Source: Euonymus europaeus
Lineage: Eukaryota; Streptophyta; Magnoliopsida; Celastrales; Celastraceae
Assembly (NCBI GenBank): GCA_963580455.1
Contig: OY756963.1
Location: forward strand, 21,843,555-21,907,554
DNA length: 64,000 bases
Direction: 5' to 3'
A program made the position numbers and the translations under genes. Each line of letters opens with the position of its first letter. The stretch's first letter is position 1. Of the stretch, positions 1 to 12,892 are shown in pieces. The notes below the pieces were generated by a model. That model did no database searches. It worked only from the letters and a program-made list of their open reading frames with translations, and had not been told where the DNA came from.

Positions 1-108
1 CCAAATTTAAAAACATGTACCACTCCAGCAACAAGCAATCTAAAAACTAGGGTCCAAAACATGAAGCAGGGCTTCTAGAGTTCCTCTCATGCCATCAATT
101 TAAACGTC

Positions 109-2132
109 TCAAATAACTCCAGAAAGATCAGCATACTTTGCATCATGCTCACTTGGTTTAGGATAAGCTTCCCTCTGAGGATGGCCTTCAATTGGTATCC
201 CTCGCCTCATTGATGGTGTGGAAGCTTCCCCATCATAAGAAGGTGGCGGATCAAATATACCAAACAAGCTGTTTTTCATCTCTTCAGTTGCGTTGAAGGA
301 TCGGTCAATGCCACCGACGAGGCTACCCTCAATGGCCCCCGTATCACTTCCTAGCTCAGGGAAATCAAGCGGCGGCCCTTTTCCAAAGACCCGAATGGAT
401 GGTTCCCTTGAACCACTTGGTTTGTGACATCATCTTCTGTGTACTCTTTATTGGACTTCAGCACTTCAACTGGCCTATATGCAACAACCAAAATGAAAGA
501 AAAAAAAAAGATAGAAAAATTCGCACCAGACCACAATAAATGTCACAACATTTGAATAACGGGAGGATCATACTGCTACAAAACCAAAGCATGAGATTTA
601 ACTGAAAATTACAACCCCCTTGCCCCTTCTGTTATCTGTGGGTGCCTGCCTTGTATTACATGTTAGCATATATAGAAAAAACGGAAGCCTTGAAGAGTTC
701 TTCCAACAGTTCAAATAATTAAACCATCACTCCTTACCAATTGCCTCATTCTCAAAAATGGCCACAATGTACAGGGAATGCATAGTAGATTTAGCCAACA
801 AAAAAACCAACACGATGCCTTCTGATCCTGAATATGACAGTTACAGTTTGGTGTAAGACAGTACCTGCAATTCCCTACCATTCCATGACCAGAGAAATTA
901 ATTCATAAAATGCTAGCAAAGCTTTTAACTTTTCTGGATAAAGTTGCGAACAAGCAAGCTATCCTTTATTGACATGTTGCTTTGATGTCAAATAACCACA
1001 TTCTCTCATCAATTCCGCATTACGTATCTTCCCAATGTCAATCGAAGGAGCAAAATTAAACCAGTTATTAACATGCCGCTTTGATGTCAAATAACCACAT
1101 TTCATCTTCATTACTATAAAGAAGCGAATTAAAGAAAACTTAGCAAATCCAGCTTTTAAACCAAACTAAAGCCTGAACATATACTAACCTATTCACCTAA
1201 GTTTGCAACTGACAGCACTAAATTTCTTTTCTTTCTTCGTAATGTCATAAATAATTAAATATCAATATATAACAAGAAACTACAACCTATTCCACAAAGG
1301 GTTTGTGGGATATAATCAAATTTCTTCCCTATTCCAGTACTCCTAACATTCAACTGTCGCAAACAAATGCAAGTAGAGACAGATCTTCAGATTATTTCTT
1401 TGAAGCTCTGCTGGGAGAGATTCAAGGGAGGTGACGAGAAAAACACCTTATGAAACCTTGTTTACCAAAATAAACCTCATTTGTGGTGTTTCTAACAAAA
1501 CACTCTAAATAGAGGTGTAGCCATGTAGGGAGGTTTCATTACATTTACATTTTGTCTCAATAAAACATCCTTAACTCAACCCTACACTAACATTCTCTTT
1601 CTCCCGATCAATGTTAGGTTTTACCCAAAGATCTCACTTTCAAAACGTTTCCAAACTTCCCCTCAGTTCCCCTCCCCTTCATCCCAGAAACACCACCCAC
1701 AAAGACGCAAGAACAGAACTTTTATAAAATAAAATATTATTTCCTTTAAAAAAAATCTCGAGTGATCGAATTCTTCCAAAGCTACAGAGGAATTAATAGT
1801 AAATAACTAAATATATTGAGGGAGAGAGTAATTTACTTTCCAAGGCAATCTCTGAGGATCTCCTCGGTTTTGTCGCACTTGCGAACGAATTTCCCGGGCT
1901 CAACCTCCTTGGTCTTGCACTGAGATCTCACCACCCTCAGTGTCGAGCACCGCTCATTGGAGGAAGCGTGGTCGAGATTATTAGGGCTTTTCGGATTACC
2001 TACTCCAAGCTCCTCATCACCGAAACCGTCTGCAACATCATCTCGATCCAAACCCAACCCATATTCCGGCTTCCTCCTTCGCTCGTTAGATCTCCAACCA
2101 CATGGCAAAGCATTTGACGTATAGTTTCCCAT
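109..2132 (-). CDS. Mal d 1/Fra a 1-associated protein-like gene, frameshifted (possible pseudogene)
   Basis: Two exons, 1837..2132 and 109..474, joined by a GT-AG intron that keeps phase. The conserved core is clear: a cysteine-rich stretch RCSTLRVVRSQCKT, then EVEPGKFVRKC, EEILRDC, and in exon 2 EYTEDDVTNQV, then the C-terminal RRGIPIEGHPQREAYP and a stop at 109..111. This order matches the small plant family called Mal d 1-associated or Fra a 1-associated proteins, whose molecular role is poorly known. Two breaks are visible. The usual family start MGWVW is present at 2062..2048 but is out of frame with the downstream core. In exon 2 the reading frame runs into a TAG at 351..353, and the expected GPPLDFPELGSD continues one frame over from about 375. 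Both are explained by single missing bases. An ATG at 2132 is in frame with the core but gives an N-terminus unlike the family. Either a decaying copy or uncorrected sequence indels. Confidence 0.72.
475..1836 (-). other. Intron of the Mal d 1-associated-like gene
   Basis: Non-coding AT-rich sequence between the two exons. It starts with donor GTAAAT (minus strand) and ends with ATATAG. A short imperfect direct repeat around 'tgctttgatgtcaaataaccacat' occurs near 978 and 1076. No RNA gene or element is recognised. Confidence 0.6.
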
Positions 2133-2663
2133 TGAGCAACCTCATTAGCATGAAAAACCTCCAATCTATTTCTCAAAAGTCGCCTGGCGTCTTCATCACG
2201 TCGTCTCTTTCGAAATAAGTTCCACCTAGTCTCAAAGATGCCTCAGCCATAGCGTATGTTTTTTGGGTGATCTTTGTGGTTACATGATTATTTTAGACCA
2301 ACATTTTATCACCTCACATGTGAACTACAAATATCAAAACTAAGTACACAAAATGATTCTACATCAACTACAAATAGTCTCAATCATACAACATATTACA
2401 CAATAGTTAGTTTTCTACATAATAATGCAGCTCAGCTCAAGGATGAATAAAAATGGACTCGACAGTTCATGAAGATCTTTAGACATTTATTAGACAAATA
2501 GTTCAACATTAGCACGATATTAAAGCTCCATCAAATCTCCAAGGGTTCAGCGGACTCAGTTGCCAAGGCGTAACTATGCAAGACACCCACACACACAAAT
2601 ATTGCGATTTTGGCATTTGTGGTCGTTGATCTGTGCCCACCACCAACGAATGTGTACATTAAG
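2133..2663. other. Upstream region of the Mal d 1-associated-like gene
   Basis: On the minus strand this is leader and promoter sequence. An open frame without recognised homology runs into MGWVW from about 2270. Nothing else is identified. Confidence 0.35.
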
Positions 2664-3216
2664 TGATATAATTAGTTTGGGCCACAACTCACTCACCCCG
2701 CACATATGGCCCAACCAACACCCAAGACTGGGCTGGCTGTGCGGAACATGTGGTGTGAAAACCACATACCCGGTGATAAGATGTGCAGGGCTTGCACTAA
2801 TATACAAGTGTCACTAGCTTGATCTAGCCGATGTGGGACGCAGAACACCTGACTTGGACACTAGCTTGCCGATGTGGGACGCAGAACACCTGACTTGGGC
2901 ACTGTTCTGACACCCCCCGCACGTGTGTGGGTCGTGAGCCAGACTTGGGCACCTCACGCCACGCACACGTGGAGTTTTAACATCGGACTAGACTTACACC
3001 ATGTGGTTTGATATAATTAGTTTGGGCCACAACCCACTCACCCCGCACATATGGCCCAACCAACACCCAAGACTGGGCTGGCTGTGCGGAACATGTGGTG
3101 TGAAAACCACATGCCCGGTGATAAGATGTGCAGGGCTTGCACTAATATACAAGTGCCACTAGCTTGATCTAGCCGATGTGGGACGCAGAACACCTGACTT
3201 GGGCATTGTTCTGACA
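2664..3216. mobile_element. TRIM (miniature LTR retrotransposon) with TSD
   Basis: Two near-identical direct repeats, 2664..2912 and 3009..3216, begin TGATATAATTAG and end TGTTCTGACA, flanking a 96-bp internal part. The 5-bp target-site duplication TTAAG is present on both sides (2659..2663 and 3217..3221). The left LTR is about 40 bp longer because a segment containing CCGATGTGGGACG is tandemly duplicated inside it. There is no coding capacity, and size and structure fit a TRIM. Orientation is not determined, since PBS and PPT are not clear. Confidence 0.85.
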
Positions 3217-3221
3217 TTAAG

Positions 3222-3911
3222 TGCACCATGCATGCATCCATGGGCTGATAACTTCTCTGTCCAAAATTGTATCATTGGAGAACGAATAGTGGTTACTGGC
3301 CCAACAAAGAGCATCCATTTGTGGGTGGGTGCTCTAAGTTCTTCCAGAAAATCTAGTCGGTTCAGAAAAAGGAATGGGCAATTTAATTGTTGACGGTCTC
3401 TAAATATGGAGGTGCGGATTCAAGTGGGGATCCTTTGTTCTCGTACATGTTAAATAAAAAAGTTTCCATTCCCGTTATAATACCTGCACCAATGGGATGA
3501 AAAATTCGGCTCATTTAACCACCCCGACAACTACAATTATTAAAAATTAATGCAAGTCATTAAAAATTCACAATGACCATTCTAGGACGTGACAAAACGA
3601 ATATAATACGCAAATTTAGAAAAGAACAAAAGAACTATAGAAAAGTTTTCTTTACATAGCCGTAAAAAGTATAAACAACTATATAATTTTTACTATCGGA
3701 GGGCATAAAATTTTAAACGTTCCATTCTAATTTTACAGTTCAATACCAAATGACAGAATATATATATGCATATGAGTGTAAGTGTTCTTGCTTGCCATGT
3801 AAAAAGTTTGTTTTGCAGATGTCAGATATCCATACGCTCTGAGCCTGAGGCTAACTATGCAAAGTGAGAAGTGATTTGAGAACCATGGACTACATGGGTA
3901 TATCAGACAGG
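3222..3911. other. Intergenic region and 3' flank of the START-like gene
   Basis: AT-rich sequence holding the presumed 3' UTR of the minus-strand gene that stops at 3912. No further element is recognised. Confidence 0.4.
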
Positions 3912-6900
3912 TCAACTTCTTCCCTCAGCTTGCGACCTTGATCCATACCCAGAGTAAAAACAACATAACAAGCTCTTTCTCAGCCGGGTCACTTTCTCTC
4001 CTGCTAGACCACTTCCATTGGTGCCATTTGCGTCTGTGGTTGTTTGCTTATTGTTGTGCATAGATCGATCCGAAATTGGTATCACTCTCGGCTCATCTCT
4101 GGAGGAATACAGAGCCTTGTCGCTGGTGATCTCATCAGGGACCGAATGTTCTGGCTCCGGCGATGCTGGTACTATCCTGTTATGGTTCATTTCCCTAGAG
4201 AAAGAATTTGATAACGAAGACCTGCAAAATTGGAGTAAACCAACAACTAAGTTCATATAACAATTCAGCTCACCATGCATTGCAAAATGGATGCTTTGTG
4301 ATCATGTTTCCTGATAAATTAGTGACATTTTCACAGGAAATGAAGTATCAGTACCTGACTTCATGAATGCCAGAGCTACTCCTGGATTCATGAGAAGTCT
4401 GCTTCAGAGTTTCCTTTTTGGCTACTTCAATGCCAGTCTCGCTGTTAGAGCAGACTCTGCCATCTTGAAAAGTCGTCAAGCCCTCTACTAAACCCTTTCC
4501 CAAATATGGGACCTCAACTTTGGAGAAATTACCAAGAGACCTGCTTTGGCCATTTAGTCTGTGTTCCCGAACTATAGAGATGGCCTTCTCTAGTGTTCCT
4601 AAAGCTTGCTCTACCTCATGCCTGATAGTAATGTTCTTTCCATCATTTACAAGTTTCTTTTCCCATATTGCATTGCTTGGGGGTTGATCTACTTCCTCAT
4701 TGTCTTTGTCCAAGTCTCTCCTATTTTCGTCCACTTCTTCCTCAATCTCATCAAAAGCTTTCCTGTCAGTGTATCGTGAGTTATTTAGCGAATAAACATT
4801 TGCATCACAGCCAATATGAGATTCTTTTACAGTATCCCTCATGATGTGATCCAAGAATCTGATTTCTTCAGCCTCTCCAAAAGCATTATTGTGCATCAGT
4901 TCTCCATGTTTTGACGAAGATTTTGCCACAAGGCATACATTCTGAACCTTCTCTTCCACGGGCCCCAAATCATCCTGCATAGCTTCAACAATATGTTCTT
5001 TAGGTGGGATGCAGCTATCATCCTTAACGTTCTTTTCTTTCAGATCCTCATTTGATTCCTTTTTGGAGTAAAGGGCTTCACGAATTTGAGCATACATTGG
5101 TTCCCCCAAAACCTTGCCGTAATCTTCATCGTTAGCAGACACAGAGGTTGATGCCTGTAATGGCATTGAAGATTGTGAAATGACAAAGAAATTACAATAA
5201 GATAGGAACCGCAAACACTAGAATCCAACAATGTTCCTACTGCTATACTCGTTTGACATAAAATGCAAAAAGCTGAATTATTCCAGTGCACAAGGCTCCC
5301 GCAATGGGCGGGGTCGAGACAAACAAGATGTACGTGGACCTTATCCCACATAATATGTGGAGTGGTTGTTTCCAAAAACTGAACCTATGACCACTGGTAG
5401 GTTGCACTCTGCAACTCTACCACTGTGGTGGTGCCACATGGTCAACACAGAATGTTGATTTCATTAGTAAATTTAATCATAATACCTAAAGAGTTATAAC
5501 TATTCAGGGTTTCTTCAAGTTCATTTCAAATATTGTATACCAGAAAATGTACAAGACAGGAAAACCAAATACTCAAGGAAAAAGCATTGCATATGAAACT
5601 AAAATAACCTTTTGGTAGAGTTTGAAGCCGCTGCCCACGAGCTGCCTTGTGATAAAGTTTATGAGGGATGGAGGGACAAAGTCCAGCTTCATATCGATAT
5701 TTGCTAAAACCCTATATAATTCAAAAAAGTTCTCAGGTTGAAGTATAGGGAAACAGGGAAAAAGAAAGCTAGAAGGTTCTTTTAGTAGAGAACTAGCAAT
5801 AATCTATTATCTTTACTTTCCTTTTAAAAAATCATCAGCCACATTTCCCTCTGGTAAGCTGAAACCCAAAATCAATTCAGATGGACGCAAAAGAAGATTT
5901 ATTTCCCCATAATCTAATGTAATTCAGATTTGACTATATTTGCAATTCAGGGCTAGCCACAAGTAGAAAGGCAGCATACTCATTTAAAATTGATGCAAAG
6001 AAGACAAAGAAACTGAAGGCATAAAGTTTGTATGCAGCTTTGCTATAATCATGTCATAAACATTAAATAAAAAAGGATATAAAATGTTTGAATTAGTTTC
6101 CCAGTTTCCCTAATCCAACTCAATGTTCCTAATTCATATCCAACTTTATCTGCATCACTAAATATTGGAAGTTTAGAATTGTCGACAATACAAGTATTAT
6201 GCATAGTGAAGGAGAGCTTAACATTAACGTGATTAGGAAGCTCAGCCTACTGTATTTTTGAAAGAGAACTAAACCAAAAATTCATTCTTTTACTTCTTAG
6301 GGAATTATTCGTATCTGTTACAGGCCTACAGCAAGCATGTATATATCTGAATTTCCTTCTGACCTTCAACAAGCTACCTCAGCATGATGCAACACATAAA
6401 CTAATCACCACCCTTTTTCCCAGGGGAGTGTGCGTGCGTGCTGGATACAAGTTACATATGACAAATAAACCAACCATGCTCACCTAAAGTAGCTTCTTTC
6501 TGAAGTCACCTTCTGTATCACAAAGCCCCCCACCAAACCGATCCTAACGACATCCTTTGCTTCTGGAATCCCTTCATTGGTGAAACCGTGAGTGCTTTTG
6601 TCAATGCTCTCCAAATCAGCAATCTGAAATTATTCTTAGCCTTCTTTATATATCAATCAGATGGTAGAAAGACATCCAACAAAAGAAATTCAAAAAATGC
6701 AAATGAATTGTCGTAAATTCTCAATATTAAGTGGTTACCGTATTGAGGGGAATGACAATCAGGTCATGTTGGAAGTACTCGAGCAAAAAATAGTGCACAA
6801 CAGCCTCCCTAGCTGAAAGTGGCCAAGGAACCTTTACCCTTTCTTCCAAAATGTCAAGCAAAATCAGAATTCAAAAATACAAAAAATCTAAACAGATTCT

Positions 6901-9134
6901 AAGCTACAGGGTTTTCCAATGAACAAACCTCACCAAAGATAGTTGTTCACCAATCTGAACTTTTTTCAAGCATTTGGAAGTGAGAATCTTGAAACTTGGA
7001 AAAGTAAATTGAGGCCACCTGGGGATATTTTAAAAATAAAGAAAAAAAGTTATGATGCAAGCTCTTGCCAAATTACAATGAAAGTCTGAATTTGGATTCA
7101 AAGTTTTAGCTGCATTATTTAGGCTAATTTTACAACATAAAATGTCAGTCTCACTTTGGTCACCCCCTCCCACAATTCACAATCGCAAAGTGCAGTTGCA
7201 TTATACAAGCATGGTAAGTGATTTGCCTATCTTATCCTCTGTTGTCGAGCACTCAAGTATCAACTCACGATGAGTGCATCTATATACATGAATGTAGACA
7301 TTTTATGTCATCATTTGAGAAAGTTCCCTTTTATAAATTAAGAAAAGAAATCCCCTTAGAAAGTAAAGTTTTGTCTTTTCTTGGATTTAAAGAATTTTAG
7401 ATCCATTAGGACCATAATGGTGTGTTTGGATTGAGGGGAGGGAAAAGAAGGGGAGAGAAATTCATTAAAAAGGAAGAGAAAGGAATAGAAGAGAAGGTAT
7501 AATTTTTTTTCTCTCTCATGTTTAGATATGTTAAAAAAAATAAAGGAATGGATTTGTCATTTCTCTTGTTTGGATATTCATCATAAGATAAAAAAAAATG
7601 AATTTTTTTTATTTAATTTACTAATTTATCCTTATTTAAAGTTAAAGTATTATGTATAAGGGCAAAATAAATCTTTCACTTATGAATAACTTAATTTTTT
7701 TCGACTTCCCTCCAGATGACCCCATTTTGGAGAGGAAGCATTTTAACAAAAAATTAGATAATTCTTCCCTCCAATTATCTTTAAATCCCTCCCTTTTTCT
7801 TTTTTTTTTCTTTCTCACCTATCCAATTATCCAAACAAGGGAATTAAGAGGAAATTCATTTGCTTTTTTTTTTCCTCCCCCAAATACATCAATCCAAACA
7901 CACTCTAGGAGAAGCCGTAGTGCGAACAACATGTGAGTCCTAAACCTTCAGCTAATCCCAGTTATAGAAATTGAAAATCAATAAAACAGTTTTACTCGCA
8001 CGCTTACATAGCACATATCAACCTAGAAATAACCAACGAACAAATAATTTATTCTTTAGCAAACATAAGAGTGAAAATTATTCACCAAGCTTGTGCAATG
8101 ATTGAAATAAATGGTACCATTTTCTGTATAGTTCTGATTCCCAAGAGATGCATAAACCTGCAATGAATCATTAAAAGTATCAGATAAAATGAATGACATC
8201 CTTAAAACCTTTTTGCACATACTTGTAGGATGAAGAGGAAAGATTTCTGAGATTTAAGCTAAACTTACAAGCATCAACAGGCGCATCAACATAGCCTTCA
8301 AAAAGCAAATTATGAAAGGGAGTTCCCTGAGGTCCTTCTCGATACATTACACGGAACTCTTCAGTGTCCTGCTTTAGCTGTCAAAAATTAAATTTAGGAA
8401 TATCAGATCTAAATGTTGTTTTAGACTTAAGTAGATAACTGCAAATTGATTAAACTATTAAAGCACCATCATACATAGTATTAGTAACAGTATTACACTA
8501 CTGAACTTCCTAACAAAACAAAGCCAGAGCAGTTGAACCAAAAGAAGAAGCATCAAAACTATTATTAAGAGTTCAAAGCTGCAGAAAAAAATGAAATTAT
8601 CTGCAGAAAAAGGTCATTCAAAAACTATGATCTTATCACTTTCTAATGAGAGAAAAAAAATCTTATCTAGAGAAGAAATTAAGAAGAGAATAATCTAAGA
8701 CTCTAAGTATCACGAAAAGTAGAAAGAACATAGAAGAAAGGTTCATTTGACTAAAAGAGCGTACTTTCCATTCACCATGAGCTGCCTCCCTGGTTTTTGA
8801 CATTTTATTGTCATTTATAGAAGCACTCCTCATTGTGTCAAGGAAACTGGATATTTCGGTAGTCTTTCTTTGTAATACATTTTCACTGCATTCTGTGTTT
8901 TTCAAAATTCCAATATCAGGATCCTTAGACAAAGAACAAGAATTAGTAGCCCAAATTGAAGTAGCGTTTCATATTAATACTTTAGAAATACTAACCATCA
9001 CTGTCATTGTGCGAAGAACCTACGAGCTGATTCTTGAGTAGGGTTTTAAGCTTCTCCACTTCTGTCAGTTCAGGAGACGCCAGTGCCTTGTCCAGCTTCT
9101 CTCTGTATTGAGTGATCTTTCTTTTAGTCTCCAT
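3912..9134 (-). CDS. START-domain-like lipid-binding protein (polyketide cyclase/dehydrase and lipid transport superfamily)
   Basis: Ten exons on the minus strand: 8992..9134, 8765..8885, 8269..8377, 8118..8157, 6929..7018, 6739..6838, 6484..6623, 5609..5711, 4355..5154, 3912..4221. They total 1956 nt, encoding 651 aa, and all junctions are in phase. The N-terminus (METKRKITQYREKLDKAL) looks helical. Residues about 89-282 form the START/Bet v 1-like lipid-binding fold, with LCISWESELYRKWWPQF, KVPWPLSAREAVVHYF, DVVRIGLVGGFVIQKV and LDFVPPSLINFITRQLVGSG. A long acidic tail follows, ending in basic and cysteine residues (RLRKSLLCCF). Family members bind lipids; the ligand cannot be told from sequence. 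Start chosen at METKRK; an in-frame ATG at 9185 is an alternative. The exon 1/2 junction (8992/8885) is the least certain. The 1.1-kb intron 4 carries a MITE, and the intron before exon 9 an Au-like SINE. Confidence 0.88.
5270..5450 (-). mobile_element. Au-like tRNA-derived SINE
   Basis: On the minus strand an A-box-like start (GTGGTAGAGTTGC) and a degenerate B-box (ATAGGTTCAG) are followed by the typical body: GGAAACAACC, CCACATATTATGTGGGATAAGG, then CCCGCCCATTGCGGGAGCC and GTGCACTGG. This order of blocks is what I know from Au SINEs of plants. It lies in an intron of the START-like gene, in the same orientation. Confidence 0.75.
7420..7903. mobile_element. MITE with GTGTGTTTGGATTGA terminal inverted repeats
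   Basis: The left end GTGTGTTTGGATTGAGGG is mirrored at the right end by AATCCAAACACAC. The interior is AT-rich with homopurine and homopyrimidine runs and no coding capacity. A clear target-site duplication was not found. It sits in intron 4 of the START-like gene, and a second member of the same family is at 44051..46491. Confidence 0.75.
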
Positions 9135-11879
9135 ATTTGTATCTCCCAGCGAATCAGACAGAGCCTCCCTCTCAAAAACTTGCACAGCAAATTTGTGTAG
9201 TGAAGTTTATGTTGTTGAAGTAATCAACTCCTGAATTTAGCATCAAATAGAAGAAAAATTGTTCACAAATTCACCACCATCGCTATGATTCAAAAAAAAA
9301 TATGATTCAATTTAATATCTCATAGCACAACCATATCAAACGAAAAGTAAAAAAATATATTGATTTCTTCAGTACCAGGAAGAAATTAGAGGAAATCAAT
9401 AATTATTATGATAACGGTACAACTGGATTATCTTGATAAATACAACAATCTCTCTCTATATTTATATGAATGGTTTTTGCAGAATTCGGATATCATCAAC
9501 TCCATAACTCATGAGCGTACAAACACCAAACTCCAGGATCAACTCCATCACTAAGTAAGATCATTGGCCTTTGAAAGCACCATTTTAGTCAAAAAGATTA
9601 TTCTGCAAATACATACACCCAGAAATAACTATTGATACCCACCAAAGAAACAGATATTAGAATCCATGCAAAAAGCAGAAACCAAACTAGGCAGTGTATC
9701 ACCAAAACATGCACGCCCCAGATTCAGAATCGATAGAACCCCATAAAAATTCAACTCAAATGGAGCTCCCAAGAAATCACCCAGTAGTCCAAGAAGATAA
9801 AATCACCGAAATTCCCACAACCCAATTGAAGATCTCCATAAAAAGTAGATGATAAACATCATCAAAAGAGGGACAAGGTCACCTGAGGCGTGACCGCCGA
9901 TACGGATAAAGAAATTGGGCTCGTCTCGGACCCAACGAACTACAGACAGTGAGCAGAATTAGCGGTATATACAGCTTTCCGATCGTAGTCGTAAAATAAT
10001 AAATGTATGTGTAATAAATTTTGGAGTCGTTGGGGAGTACGTTGCCGGGTTGGACAAATTGAGGGGAAACCAGTTTATACTCCACCGCCCATTCAACTGC
10101 ATTTATGCTAATCTGGCGGCTACAATATTTTCTAACAAAATATCGCAATGAAACTGCGATCACAATCAAATCGTATTTAAACTGAGGTTTAACTCTTCCA
10201 TCACAATGCTTCTCAAAAAAAAAAAAAAAAATCTTCAATCACAATTAATTCGCAGTTAAAATCGAGGATCACTCTTTTTTCCCTTCTCTCTAGACTTTCT
10301 AACGTTGACAATTAATTTTATTGTGATTAAATCTAGTCTTAGTGGACAAGATCCCACCAAAATGACAAAATTCTTCTAAAAATAATTATTTTTTTCATTC
10401 ACAATATTTGAATACGACACTTTACTTAAACCAATCACTATTAATTTCGAGGTTAATTACTTCTCTCTTTCCACTCATTTTATTTAATAATTGATAATTT
10501 TATATGACTTTTTAAATTTTTTATATTTCAAATGTTAAGCTCTCTTTTAATTTTATACGCTTCAATTTGTTCCTCTTAAACTTGGAAATCTATTAATTAG
10601 TTCTCTCAAATCTCAATCAATATTAAAAAAAATATTAAAGATATTGTGGATAAAATTTTTGTGTTAAATATATAGTAAAGAATATTAGCCAATAAAATAT
10701 TATATTTCCACCTAATATCTCGTAAACAAAGAATTTATTAATAAATAATAAATTTTAATTTTATCATGTCTTTATTGTTTGATCATAACCGTAAACATAA
10801 GCAGGCAAGTACAGCATACAGGCCCAACTGGATACTAGTGAAAATGGGCAGAAGCTTATGGGCCGCTCGGGTTCTAAAGTGAACTGAACCCAACCCGTTA
10901 AGCGGTCTTGCCCTTTGCTCATCGTCTCGGGACTACAGAGTACAGTCTCTGACTCTGTTCATCGAATTCTCTGGTAGCTGGAGTGGTGACCTTCACTTTC
11001 TGGCGGTGACTGCTACTGAGATACTCCAATAGAGTTGTCTCTCTCAACTTGCGAATCGACTGTAAATTGAACATTGAACTATAAGTCTATAAGCACTAAG
11101 CACTTTGCTCGGGTTGCGATGTTGTGTTTTCATCCATATTCTTACACCAAAATTCTTGGCTTTCCATGATTATATGTTGTACTAATGATTCAGGTTGCAT
11201 TCTATAGGAAATAAATACGTACTGCTCAATTTCTACATCTTACCCTCTTACTGTCAATCATTCCTATTTTTTTTTTTGAACGAATTTATGTATATTATAC
11301 CTCGTTGCGTCATAATATGCTTGTTATCTCGAGTATTGTGGTCGTATTATTTCCATTTTGTTTATCAAATTTTTTGTGAACTGTGAACTATTGCTATACC
11401 CTTCTGTGTTGGTCTAATGTGGTGATAATTTCTCTTTGTATGTTTCTCTGCTGTAAATTTTCTTTGTTGAATATCTTTCAAAAGTCATCGTGGTTGGTAA
11501 AGAAATTTATAGTCCATAATTCGACAGTTTATGGGAATAGTGACCAATAATTACACTTCAGCGGCTATTTTTTTCATTCTCTCGGTTGGAATCCTCTCTT
11601 GTACCTGGTTAGTGTATCTAAAAACTTCTATTATGAAAGGGTATATATATATATTTCAAATACAATATGGTGCAACAAGTGATTTGTACGCCAATAATCA
11701 CTCTGTAGAAATGGAGCTTTTTTCCTTTTATTTGTCCTCGGCAATCAACCGATGGTTTTGGTCTTTGAAATGCCTTAGTTGTTTACTTGTTATCTTACAT
11801 GAAGGGCATGGTCATTTATAATATAGGTTTGACCAATTCTCTTTCGAGTTTTTAGGCTGAATGTCCTTCATTTTTGCAG
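9135..11879. other. Promoter and intergenic region, mostly unassigned
   Basis: Just upstream of 9134 is the presumed 5' leader of the START-like gene; a possible non-coding exon lies near 9890-9960 with donor CTCAG|GTGACC on the minus strand. From about 10900 GC content rises on the plus strand, as in a plant transcription start region, but no convincing coding exon follows. The interval 10260-10800 is very AT-rich with nothing recognised. Confidence 0.35.
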
Positions 11880-12892
11880 GAGAGTTGCCTTACTTACAGA
11901 GAATCTGGAAATTAACTGCCAAAAATGTCTCAAGGCATTTCTATCAATATTTGAAGAAACTGGTAACGAAACTGTTCCTTGCCTTATTCTTCCCCCGGAA
12001 GGCTTTCATGAAGTTAGAAATATTCCATTTTTTCACTCCGCACATATCCTCCATTATAGTTAAATGGTACCTGATTGATAATGCGACAGATATAATTCAA
12101 GTAGGTAGCAACTGTAGTATTTTGAACATGAGTTGAAACTGACTAATTCACTACTATTTGATTGACATATGCATGGCTAGAATTCAAAGCATATTTACAA
12201 CACTTTTTTTTGTATGTCAAAAAGTGCGATCTGAGAAAAGGAATGTAACCCTGGATTTAAGTGATGCTGGTGGATGCGGATGACTGCTTGTGGAGTTTAC
12301 TCTGTAGGATAGGGTCAATGCTTTTCCTATGCTATGAATTAATGTAATTACAAAGATCTTGGTTCAAAAAGATCAAAAAAAATAAAAAATAAAAAGTTTT
12401 GTTTGTATTGTAGCATGTGTATCCTGGTATTGAAAGTCTCATAATGCCATATTTATGATGAAATTTCCATGCACACCCATGCTTGCACTTGAGATACTGT
12501 TCAACTGTGTATTTTTTTGTTTTGTTATGATGCTGGTATTTTTACCTGAGGGCAGTACAATTTAAAGATCTCTGATATGAATACTTTTGCCTTCCATTCC
12601 AATGAACTAATCCAAGTTAAGTGAGTTCATTGAAACTGTGCCTTCAATTCCCAATTTTCATCAGGCAGATTCTGTATCGCAAACCTATTTGTCTATCCTA
12701 TCACAGCTTGATTGTAATTCATGGCCACAGGATATATTTCGTTCAAGGACGTTGCTAGTAAGAGCCTCAAATGAAAAGCCATTTCATCTCCATTAACGCC
12801 TGCCTTGGCATTGGGTATTGGCAAGTCCTAAAGCCAGAAGGCGGCATCAAAACCTGCTAAAGTTCAAGCAGTGTTAAAGGACATAAAACAGG
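11880..12892 (+). pseudogene. Degenerate coding-like fragments, identity unknown
   Basis: Two stretches look like decayed exons. One (about 11880-11966) sits between an acceptor TTGCAG and a donor GTAACG and has a frame reading LTENLEINCQKCLKAF. The other (about 12665-12892) follows TCATCAG and ends before GTATAG; it contains PALALGIGKS and KPAKVQAVLKDIKQ, but stops and frame changes interrupt it. I do not recognise the family. It may be a pseudogene, or chance open frames in a transcribed non-coding region. Confidence 0.25.

Noticed and set aside
9879..10238. 119-aa minus-strand open frame
   Set aside because: Low-complexity Phe/Ile/Tyr-rich translation of AT-rich leader DNA; no homology.
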